Below, piece after piece: positions 35,622 through 42,939 of a DNA stretch of 64,000 nucleotides. Source of the DNA: Micromonospora profundi (lineage in GTDB: Bacteria > Actinomycetota > Actinomycetes > Mycobacteriales > Micromonosporaceae). The position numbers and the translations under genes are program-made. Each line of letters starts with the position of its first letter. The stretch's first letter is position 1. The DNA is taken from assembly GCF_011927785.1 (NCBI RefSeq), contig NZ_JAATJK010000001.1:2356001-2420000 (forward strand), in the 5' to 3' direction. The notes beneath the pieces are model-generated. The model was not told the origin of the DNA. It saw only the letters and a program-made list of their open reading frames with translations, and did no database searches.

Positions 35622-37211
35622 TCAGCGGCGGGGTGGGCGCGGGCCGACGAGCCTGCGGACCATCGGCGCGGCGTTCCACTTGGCCGCACCGACCAGGTCG
35701 CGGGCGTGCTCCAGGACTGTGTAGTCGGGCCGGTTCATCCCGTCGGCGATGGCCCGGTCCAGGTCGTTGCCGCACCGGCTCAGCACCGTGTCGAAGTCCC
35801 GGCGGACCGGCTCCAGCAGGTCGTAGCCGAACGCGCGGTGCATGCGGGCGAACAGCGGCTTGTACAGGCGGACGCGCTCGTGCAGCCCTGACGAGTACGA
35901 CATCGGGTTCTTGGGCCGCCGCAGCACATAGTCGGGCAGGACGTCGGCGAACGCCCGGCGGACGATCCACTTCTCCTGACCGTCGCGCAGCTTCAGGTCC
36001 AGCGGCAGCCGCATCGCCAACTCCACGACGCTGAGGTCGAGAAACGGCACCCGAGCTTCCACGCCGTGGCCCATGGCGGCCCGGTCGACCCGCTGCAACT
36101 CGGTGCGGCACAGGTTGCGGATGCGATGCAGGAACAGCCGCCGGGACGCGACCGGGTCGACCTGGTGATACATCGAGTAGCCGCCGAACAGCTCGTCGGA
36201 GCCGTCCCCGGTGAGCACCACCTTGACGCCCAGATCCCGCAGCCGCCGGAAGATCGGCACCGAGACGACGGCGTTGATGATGTCGCCGTACTCGGTCAGC
36301 TCGGAGATCCGGATGGCCTCGCGCACGTCGGCCAGCCGGATGTCCCGCGGCCTCAGTTCGACAACGACGTGCGGCACGTCGAGGTCGGCGGCGAGCCGCC
36401 GGGCGTACGTCACGTCGGGGCTGTCCGGCACGCCGACGGTCACCGCCACACAATCCGGATGGATGTCACGCACCTGCCGCAGTGTGAGCGAGCTGTCCAG
36501 CCCACCGGAGAGCACCACCCCCACTGTCAGGTCCGTGTCCACCCGCATCCGGATGGCGTCGGTCAACGCGGCGCGGACAAGCAGGGTGGCCTCGTCCGGA
36601 TCGTCGATGACCGGCAGCCCCTCACCGATGGTGAGCAGGTCGACGTACGGGCGCAGGCGCACCTGCCCGTCGGGCTCGGCCCAGCCGTGCTGCCCCGGCG
36701 GCACCTCGACGATCGGGGCGCGGTGCCCGACGAGCGCCTTGACCTCGGAGGCCACGTGCAGACAGCCGGGTCGCCGCGACCAGTACAGGGGCTTCACCCC
36801 GAGCGGGTCCCGAGCCAGGTACACCCGGCCGGTGGCCCGCTCGACGATGGCGAACGCGTACTCGCCGCGCAGGCGGGTCACCGCCGCCTCGCCCCACTGC
36901 TGGAACGCGGCGAGCAGCACCTCGGTGTCGCTGTGCGTACGGAACACCTGCCCGAGGCGGGTGAGCTGGGCGCGCAACTGGAGATGGTTGAAGATCTCGC
37001 CGTTGAAGCAGAGCAACAAGCGCTCGTCTGTGGAGGTCCAGGGCTGCACGGCCCGATCCCGGTCCACGATCCGCAGTCGGCGGGTGCCGGCGAGCAGCCC
37101 GTTCTCGGAGCGGGTCTCGGTGACCTCACCTCGGGCGGCGAGGGCGGCGAGCATCCGCCGGAAGGTGGCCGGGTCAGCCTCGGTGCCGATACTCAACGCG
37201 ATGCCACACAC
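35622..37211 (-). CDS. Asparagine synthase-related amidotransferase
   Basis: 529-residue enzyme with an N-terminal Ntn glutaminase (Cys2 in MCGIALSIG; FNGEIFNH; REYAF-type GEYAFAIVE; ARDPLGVKPLYW) and a C-terminal synthetase domain with the PP-loop VLSGGLDSSL (about residue 232) and LTGDGSDELFGGYSMY. It could make asparagine or amidate another carboxylate using glutamine and ATP. It is about 70-80 residues shorter than typical 600-residue AsnB, similar to amidotransferases used in secondary or wall metabolism. Its start is 4 bp after the stop of an M15-like peptidase gene, so the two form an operon, which argues for a special acceptor. Confidence 0.88.
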   Translation of the reverse strand: MCGIALSIGTEADPATFRRMLAALAARGEVTETRSENGLLAGTRRLRIVDRDRAVQPWTSTDERLLLCFNGEIFNHLQLRAQLTRLGQVFRTHSDTEVLLAAFQQWGEAAVTRLRGEYAFAIVERATGRVYLARDPLGVKPLYWSRRPGCLHVASEVKALVGHRAPIVEVPPGQHGWAEPDGQVRLRPYVDLLTIGEGLPVIDDPDEATLLVRAALTDAIRMRVDTDLTVGVVLSGGLDSSLTLRQVRDIHPDCVAVTVGVPDSPDVTYARRLAADLDVPHVVVELRPRDIRLADVREAIRISELTEYGDIINAVVSVPIFRRLRDLGVKVVLTGDGSDELFGGYSMYHQVDPVASRRLFLHRIRNLCRTELQRVDRAAMGHGVEARVPFLDLSVVELAMRLPLDLKLRDGQEKWIVRRAFADVLPDYVLRRPKNPMSYSSGLHERVRLYKPLFARMHRAFGYDLLEPVRRDFDTVLSRCGNDLDRAIADGMNRPDYTVLEHARDLVGAAKWNAAPMVRRLVGPRPPRR

Positions 37212-37215
37212 GGGC

Positions 37216-38187
37216 TCAGACCCCCAACTCGGCCTCGTACGCCCGGCGCAGTCGACGCCGGGCGGTGGGTGCCAGGCACAGGTGCCAGGCCTGGCCCTCG
37301 TCGATCACGTTCAGCTCTCCGGCCCCCTGCCGGGCCAGCAGCAGCTCGGCGAGGGCCTCCCGCGCGCCGAACCGTTCGAACCAGGCCAGTTCGACGTCGA
37401 CGGAGTAGCCGAGGCAGTGCCCGCTGGGCAGCATCGCCGCGTAGCCCAGGCGGCGCAGGCGGTACTGGTGCTCCGTACTGCGGACAAGGCTTGTCACCCA
37501 CAGTGGCGGCGTGGCCGGGGGCGCGGTGGCGGCGAACTCCCGCCCGAGGTCGTTGAGCAGCGCCACGACCTCCCGCCGGGCGCGCCGGAACAGCAGTCCG
37601 GCGGTGCGCGGTGTCGCGTCCGGCCGCAGTCGGCGGCGCAGCCCCCGCGCCGCGCGGCCCAGCACGGTGGCCGGCTGCTCCTGGTAGCGGAAGCGCAGCA
37701 GGTCACGGCGGCGCAGCCACTCAAGGTCGACGAGCTCGGCACTGCCGTTGACCTGGTCGTCGGTGACGAACGCCGGCGCGTCCTGCCACCACAGCACGTC
37801 GATGCGGGAGAGCAGGTAGATGCGGACCAGCGCGGTGAGGTCCCGCGCCGAGGTGCGGTCGTTCGGCTGGTAGCGGGCCATCTCCAGCAGCAGCGTCTCG
37901 CGCGCACCGAGCAGACCCTGCGGGGTGGCGTCGAGCACCGCCGCCAGGGCGGGCTCGCGCAGCCGCTGGTCGATGAGCACCTGCCGGGCCCGGGTGCTGG
38001 CCGCGTCGGCCAGGGCGCCCACCTCGACGAGCAGTTCGGCCACGGCCGCCCGGTAGGCGGCGAGGTCGGGTGCGGCTGCGGCGGTAAGCCGTCGAGGGCT
38101 GCTGCCGAAGGGCTGGCGGCGGGCCGGTGCGGTGGGCGACGCGGGCGTGCCGGGCTGCTGTCCCGGGCTACGACTGGGCACTCGCAT
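37216..38187 (-). CDS. M15/VanY-like putative metallopeptidase (DUF5715-like)
   Basis: 323-residue protein with a predicted N-terminal alpha-helical domain and a C-terminal region resembling D-Ala-D-Ala carboxypeptidases: SLVRSTEHQYRLRRLGYA, then SGHCLGYSVDVELAWF (His and Asp zinc ligands, about residues 254-262) and NVIDEGQAWHLCLAP (third His and nearby Glu, about 296-306). I see no signal peptide, which is odd for a wall enzyme. AAGGGA lies 7 nt before ATG 38187. First gene of an operon with the amidotransferase. Assignment to the M15 fold rests on the spacing of these motifs. Confidence 0.7.
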   Translation of the reverse strand: MRVPSRSPGQQPGTPASPTAPARRQPFGSSPRRLTAAAAPDLAAYRAAVAELLVEVGALADAASTRARQVLIDQRLREPALAAVLDATPQGLLGARETLLLEMARYQPNDRTSARDLTALVRIYLLSRIDVLWWQDAPAFVTDDQVNGSAELVDLEWLRRRDLLRFRYQEQPATVLGRAARGLRRRLRPDATPRTAGLLFRRARREVVALLNDLGREFAATAPPATPPLWVTSLVRSTEHQYRLRRLGYAAMLPSGHCLGYSVDVELAWFERFGAREALAELLLARQGAGELNVIDEGQAWHLCLAPTARRRLRRAYEAELGV

Positions 38188-38354
38188 GACGGGGTCCCTT
38201 CTCCGGTCACGGCACTGGCAGATCGCCCTGAAACACACCGTAATCATCGGGACCGGCATGGACCGAACAATCCTCCTATCTGCCCCGAACGGGAGCGGGC
38301 GGGGCGAGGCGGCGCAGGCGCGACAGACGGGAGCGGGTCAGGCGGGCCGCGCCG

Positions 38355-39179
38355 TCAGGCACCGGCCGCCGTCGCCAGGCCCTGCACCTCGGCGTACGAC
38401 GGCAGGCCCGCCGGGTCGACGACCCCGTCGGAGCGCACCACGTCGGCGGTGTCGAGCGCGGCGGCCAACGCGGCGCGGAACAGCAGGGAGCCGGTGCTGA
38501 CCCGGGCGACCCCGGCGCTGCCCAGCTCGGCCACGCTCGGCCCACCCGGTTGGTACAGCGCGTTCACCGGCGCGTCGATCCGCCCGGTGAGGACACGCAG
38601 CGTCACCTCGTCGACGACGCCGGGCACGAAGATCCCGTCCGCTCCGGCTGACCGGTAGATCCGGGCGCGGGCCAGACCCTGCGGCAGCGGGTCTGCCACG
38701 CCCAGCCACCACGCGTCGGTACGGGCGTTGACGAACAGGTCCGGTACGGCCGCCTTCACGGCCGCGATCGTGTCGGCCGTGCCGTCGGGGTCGGCGAGGG
38801 TGCCGTCGGGGCGTCCGTCCTCCAGGTTGATCCCGACCACGCCGAGCCCGGCCAACTCCGACACGTACCCGGCGACGGTCGCGGGGTCGTCGCCGAACCC
38901 GGCCTCCACGTCGACGGTGAGCAGCAGCGGCAGCCGGGCGATCCGGCGGGCCAGAGCCAGCGTCTCGGCGGCGGTGGCCGCGATGCCGTCGGGTCGACCG
39001 GCGGCCGCGGCGACGCCGAGGCTTGTGGTGCCGATCGCTGGATGGCCGCGTGCCGCGAGGGCCGCCGCCGAGGCGTGGTCCCAGGCGTTGGGCAGCAGCA
39101 GCGGCCGGCCGTTCCGGCCGGCGTCGTGCAGGGCGCGGAACGCCGCACGTCGCTCGGTGTGGGCAGTGGTTCCGGTCAT
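38355..39179 (-). CDS. Isocitrate lyase/PEP mutase superfamily protein
   Basis: 274-residue TIM-barrel enzyme of the PEP mutase/isocitrate lyase superfamily. Motifs: LLLPNAWDHASAAAL at the start, LLTVDVEAGFGDDP with the metal-binding acidic residues, GINLEDG, and FVNARTDAWW. The group includes phosphonate-forming mutases and C-C lyases; the loop lacks the KKC(G)H isocitrate-lyase signature, so it is an unassigned lyase or mutase. Start ATG 39179 overlaps the P450 stop codon by 4 bp, implying coupled translation. Confidence 0.88.
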   Translation of the reverse strand: MTGTTAHTERRAAFRALHDAGRNGRPLLLPNAWDHASAAALAARGHPAIGTTSLGVAAAAGRPDGIAATAAETLALARRIARLPLLLTVDVEAGFGDDPATVAGYVSELAGLGVVGINLEDGRPDGTLADPDGTADTIAAVKAAVPDLFVNARTDAWWLGVADPLPQGLARARIYRSAGADGIFVPGVVDEVTLRVLTGRIDAPVNALYQPGGPSVAELGSAGVARVSTGSLLFRAALAAALDTADVVRSDGVVDPAGLPSYAEVQGLATAAGA

Positions 39180-40210
39180 CGGACGGTCACCTCCAAGGTC
39201 GTCGGCACGCGCAGGGTGAGGTGTGGCTCGTGCCGCAGCACGGCATCGGTACGCCGGCACCGCTCCCGCAGCACGTCGAACACCCCGGCGGCGAGGGCGA
39301 GGGCGTGCCGGTCACCCGGGCAGCCGCGCTCCCCCGCGCCGAAGGTCACCATCCGCGCTCCGGGTCGGCCCGGCCGGAAGGCCTCCGGGTCGGTGAACTC
39401 CCGTGGGTCGCGGTTGGCCGCGTCGAAGCGCAGCTGCACCGGGCTGCCCGGCGGAAGATGCTGACCGCCCAGGCGTACACCGGTGACAGTCACCCGACGG
39501 GTGGCCGGCACCGGCGGGTCGAGCCGGAGCACCTCGGACAGCATGTCGGCGGTCTCCAGAGCCCCGGGCGGGTTCGGCGCGGCCGGTGCCAGCAGATGGT
39601 GGGTGGCGGCGCCGATCAGACCGGCGGTCGCGTCGCACGCCTGGACGAGCAAGCCGATCAGGTTCGCGCGCACCTCCGGCGGGCCGGCCGGCGCCAGAGT
39701 CAGCAATCCCGCCACCGCCCGGTCGGCCCGCTCGACAAGCGCCGGGTCGACCCCCGGGTGGTATGCGGCAGCCACGAACTCGACCGCCGACGCGGCGGCG
39801 ACCGGATCGGCGTAGTCGAGCCGCCGTGCCAGCACCCGCAGCGGCACCGCCCGGGCCAGGTCACGCATCACGTCGAGGCGGTCACCGGCGGCGTCCAGAA
39901 CACCGGTGGTGAGGCGGCCCGCCTCGTGTCGCAGGTCGTCCGAATCGAGGGCGGCCAACGCGTCCACACCGATCGCCCGCCGCCCCGCGTGGCGCTGCGG
40001 CGGGCTGAACCGGCTGACCTCGGAGCGCAGCCAGGCGAGCGTGCCGACCGGACCGGTGTCGACGGCCGGCACCTGGAAGGCCGGGTCGGTGAGCGCCGCC
40101 CGGACGTCGACGTGGCGGGTCACCCACCAGCCACGGGCAGGCGCGAACGAGGGTGGGCCACATGCCGGCGTTGCGGCGGCGGGCGCGATGACGGGCCAGG
40201 TGTCGGTCAC
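39176..40210 (-). CDS. Short cytochrome P450
   Basis: 344-residue P450 (typical bacterial ones have about 400). The heme-thiolate loop FGAGERGCPGDR is intact (Cys near residue 298), the K-helix ExxR appears as EVLRL, and the I-helix region is CDATAGLIGAATHH. The first about 50 residues before the first recognisable segment are abbreviated, so the substrate-access region is reduced. GTG 40210 is used because the upstream extension to 40693 is not protein-like. It is coupled to a PEP-mutase-superfamily gene; a joint oxidative step is possible but unproven. Confidence 0.85.
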   Translation of the reverse strand: MTDTWPVIAPAAATPACGPPSFAPARGWWVTRHVDVRAALTDPAFQVPAVDTGPVGTLAWLRSEVSRFSPPQRHAGRRAIGVDALAALDSDDLRHEAGRLTTGVLDAAGDRLDVMRDLARAVPLRVLARRLDYADPVAAASAVEFVAAAYHPGVDPALVERADRAVAGLLTLAPAGPPEVRANLIGLLVQACDATAGLIGAATHHLLAPAAPNPPGALETADMLSEVLRLDPPVPATRRVTVTGVRLGGQHLPPGSPVQLRFDAANRDPREFTDPEAFRPGRPGARMVTFGAGERGCPGDRHALALAAGVFDVLRERCRRTDAVLRHEPHLTLRVPTTLEVTVR

Positions 40211-40511
40211 CGCCCGACCGTAGGACCCGAACCGTTCGCCCCCGACCGAACAGTCCCGCCCTGCGCCCGCGTGATCGTGCTCGATCCAGGATCCTGTGGC
40301 CTCGACCGCGAGCGATACCACTCCATCCTGGATCGTGTGCCCGCTTTCGGGCGGGGGAACGCCCCCGTGGCGCGAACTGGTGCCGTTCGGGTCGGGGCGG
40401 TTACGTGACGCGCGCCGGTGCGTTGAGTAGTGCGGCGGTCTGGTGGTTGGGGCTGGTGCGGGCCGCCGGAGATCGGCAACCAGCCCGTGTGCAGGTTCGG
40501 GGGAACCAGTT
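40211..40511. other. Divergent spacer with a palindromic repeat
   Basis: 301 bp between the P450 (-) and a membrane protein gene (+). Apart from the inverted repeat at 40282-40335 no feature is seen. Confidence 0.4.
40282..40335. repeat. Imperfect palindrome built on CGATCCAGGAT
   Basis: CGATCCAGGAT (40282-40292) and ATCCTGGATCG (40325-40335) form an 11-bp perfect stem; the enclosed sequence adds CTGTGG/CCACTCC-like partial pairing and a small CTCG-ACCG-CGAG hairpin at 40301-40312. It lies in a divergent intergenic region, so it is not a terminator, and looks like a dispersed intergenic repeat or cruciform-forming operator. Confidence 0.65.
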
Positions 40512-41987
40512 GTGACGGTGGCGGTGTGGGCGGGTCTGACGATCCAGGCGGCGGCCCTGATCTGGGTGCACACCCTGGTCAGAGGTGAATGGGGGCGCAG
40601 GCCGGGGGCGTTGATGCTGGCCGCTGCCGTGGTCTTCCACGGCGTCACAGAGCTCATGCAGGCGATGTGGCCGGGGCGCAACTTCTTCCGCACGTACGTC
40701 GATCAGCAGTTGATCGACAACTGGATACTGCTCGTCTCCGTCGCCATCGCCTGCTACGCCGTCACCTACGGGTCGGTCGTGATGCACTCGCGGCGCCGCA
40801 AGCCGGCCGCCCACGCCCACGACGAGGTCGGTCTCGCACGGCTGCGCCTACCGTGGCTGCTCCTTCTGGTCCTGCCGCTCCTCGTGGCGACCGGGCAGGG
40901 CAAAGGTGCGCTGCAACCGCTGGCACCGGTGGCCGCCGAGAGTGACATCCCCGAGCGTGGCGGCGTGCTCGTCGACCTGGCCGGTGAGTTCCTGGTGCCG
41001 GTGGTCGGCGTCATCGGGGCGGTCATCCTGGTGCGCTGGGGGATGCGGTGGCTTGTGCCCGTCCTGGCGGTGCAGGGGGTGCTGCTCGCGCTGGCGGGCA
41101 CGCGGGCAATGATCGTCTTCGCGGCGGTCCTCACCCTGATCGGCGCAGCGCTGCACGGTCTCCGACCGTCTCGACGGCAGGTGGCACTCGTCGTGGTCGT
41201 CGTCGCTGCGTTCACCGCGTTGATCTCCTCCACCCGCGCGGTCGCCGGCCGGGAGGTCTTCGACGCGGGCGCCGGTAGCGGGCAACGCGTCGAGGCGCTA
41301 CTGGACGGCGCGACGTCTATCCACACTGCGGAGAGCCGGGAAGCAATCACCAACGACGTCATCTACAGGTTCGACGGGAACACCTTCGGGGCTCTCGTGT
41401 TCGACAGCCTTCGCGGCGCGGGCCAGCCCATCGGCTTGGAAACGATTGGCAACAACCTGGCGATGCTCGTTCCCAGCTTCCTCTCCCCCGAGAAGCTACA
41501 GAACCGCAGCTTGGAGCAGCGCAGCGAAGAGGCGTACATCGACTCGGCACACGGGCTGAGTCAGTACGTCGACTGGTTGCCCACCATCCTCGGGTCCGTG
41601 GTCGCGTACTACGGGCCGGTGGGATTGCTGCTCATCGCCCTGCTGCTCGGGTTGGCCTTCGGGGCCGTGGAGGTGTTCGCACTCCGCTCGATGAGCACGG
41701 TGCGGGTGGTGTTCGCGATGGGGCTTGGGCAGTGTGCCCTGCAGTACGGGTCGGGCCCGCAGACCGTCATCACCACGCTGCGGATGGTTGTCGTGCTCGT
41801 GCTGCTGATGGCGGCGGTGGCGTGGCTGCGCCGGCACCAGGCGGCACGGACCACCGCGCCCGGCCGGCTCGGTGGCACCGTTGGCGGGCGCCAGCGGCCG
41901 AGGCACAGGGCCGCGCCAGGGCGCCGGATGCAGGGCCGGCCGCTGGTGCGGGTGGGGGAACCGGCCCGGCCACGCTGGACCGGGTGA
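40512..41987 (+). CDS. Polytopic membrane protein, O-antigen polymerase-like
   Basis: 491-residue membrane protein with about ten hydrophobic helices, a long extracytoplasmic loop (about residues 255-355, including SSTRAVAGREVFDAG and YIDSAHGLSQYVDWLPTILGSVVAYYG) and a basic Arg/Pro/Gly-rich C-terminal tail. A large periplasmic loop between late helices is typical of Wzy/WaaL-type polysaccharide polymerases and ligases. No glycosyltransferase neighbours are present, so this assignment is tentative. GTG 40512 is preceded by GGGGGAA about 6 nt upstream. Confidence 0.65.
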   Translation: MTVAVWAGLTIQAAALIWVHTLVRGEWGRRPGALMLAAAVVFHGVTELMQAMWPGRNFFRTYVDQQLIDNWILLVSVAIACYAVTYGSVVMHSRRRKPAAHAHDEVGLARLRLPWLLLLVLPLLVATGQGKGALQPLAPVAAESDIPERGGVLVDLAGEFLVPVVGVIGAVILVRWGMRWLVPVLAVQGVLLALAGTRAMIVFAAVLTLIGAALHGLRPSRRQVALVVVVVAAFTALISSTRAVAGREVFDAGAGSGQRVEALLDGATSIHTAESREAITNDVIYRFDGNTFGALVFDSLRGAGQPIGLETIGNNLAMLVPSFLSPEKLQNRSLEQRSEEAYIDSAHGLSQYVDWLPTILGSVVAYYGPVGLLLIALLLGLAFGAVEVFALRSMSTVRVVFAMGLGQCALQYGSGPQTVITTLRMVVVLVLLMAAVAWLRRHQAARTTAPGRLGGTVGGRQRPRHRAAPGRRMQGRPLVRVGEPARPRWTG

Positions 41988-42039
41988 GCCCGGCCGGTCA
42001 GTTCGCCCGTCACGCGGGCGCGCGCGACGCCATCCGGCA

Positions 42040-42783
42040 TCAGGCCCGGCCGCTGCCCTGCGGTGGAGGGCCGGCAGGGGCGAGGGCCTCTTCGCTGACG
42101 TCGAGGGTTTCGGCCAGGGCGGTGCGGCCGACAGACGTCAACCGGACCGCGCGGCCGACACCCGGGGTGGTCCAGCCCAGCTCGGCGAAGCGGCGGCAGA
42201 GTGCCGCGCCGAGGCCACCGGCCAGGTGGGGGCGGCGCTCGGTCCAGTCCAGGCAGTCGCGGACCACGGGACGCCGCGCGGCGCGCAGCACATCCACGGG
42301 TACGCCCAGCCCGGCGGCCCAGGCCCACCCATCGGGCGTCAGCGTCAGGCCGCTGGCCCGGTCCAGTCGCCCGCCGGCCAGTAGCGCGTCGTACATCAGC
42401 ACGCCCAGCCGCCCGGCCAGGTGGTCGTAGCAGGTCCGGGCGTACGCCATTGCGGTTGCGGTGGTGGCAGCGCGCAGCGACGTGGCCGGACGGGGTGCGG
42501 CGGGCGTGTGGCCGGCCAGTGCCTCGATCAGCTGGGCCACCGACGGGCCGGCGAGGCGCAGGTACCGGTGTCTGCCCTGCCGCTCTTCGACAAGCAGTCC
42601 ACCCCTGACGAGTCGGGTGAGGTGGTCGCTCGCCGTCGACGGGGCGACGCCGGCCCGGCGGGCCAACTCGCCGGCGGTCCAGGCGCGGCCGTCGAGCAGC
42701 GCGACGCAGATGTCGGCGCGGGTGCCGTCGGCAAGCAGCGCGGCCAGCTCGGCCATCGGCCGTCCCTCGGTGACACCACTCAT
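42040..42783 (-). CDS. ArsR-family winged-helix regulator
   Basis: About 247 residues. The N-terminal winged helix reads MAELAALLADGTRADICVALLDG ... GELARRAGVAPSTASDHLTRLVRGGLLVEERQGRHRYLRL. The second half (about 130 residues, TCYDHLAGRLGVLMYDALLAGG onward) is an additional domain seen in long ArsR-like regulators; no Cys metal site is evident. ATG 42783, 42792 and 42795 are all possible starts. The antisense frame of this gene continues far upstream but only this part is real. It is divergent from the GH43 gene and probably represses it. Confidence 0.87.
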   Translation of the reverse strand: MSGVTEGRPMAELAALLADGTRADICVALLDGRAWTAGELARRAGVAPSTASDHLTRLVRGGLLVEERQGRHRYLRLAGPSVAQLIEALAGHTPAAPRPATSLRAATTATAMAYARTCYDHLAGRLGVLMYDALLAGGRLDRASGLTLTPDGWAWAAGLGVPVDVLRAARRPVVRDCLDWTERRPHLAGGLGAALCRRFAELGWTTPGVGRAVRLTSVGRTALAETLDVSEEALAPAGPPPQGSGRA

Positions 42784-42850
42784 GCCCCCCATCATCGCCG
42801 CGACCCGCGTCGCACCGGTCGGGCGGCTCCCCGGTCGTGCACGCGCGCTC

Positions 42851-42880
42851 TTTACAACGTTGTATCCATCGTTGTAGAAA
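42851..42880. promoter_or_regulatory. Promoter/operator between arsR-like and GH43 genes
   Basis: TACAACGTTGTA (42853-42864) is a perfect 12-bp palindrome, and a further half site CGTTGTAGA follows at 42870-42878. On the plus strand TTTACA (42851-42856) resembles a -35 element with TAGAAA 18 nt later as a weak -10, so the palindrome would cover the GH43 promoter. The A/T-rich block stands out from its surroundings. A natural binding site for the adjacent ArsR-type regulator. Confidence 0.6.
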
Positions 42881-42939
42881 CGAGGCGCACACCGTCCCCT
42901 GTCGCCACACCGCCACCCACTCTCGCGAAGGCAGGCCCC

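Noticed and set aside
36211-38658. 815-codon plus-strand frame
   Set aside because: Antisense to the amidotransferase and peptidase genes; composition is not protein-like.
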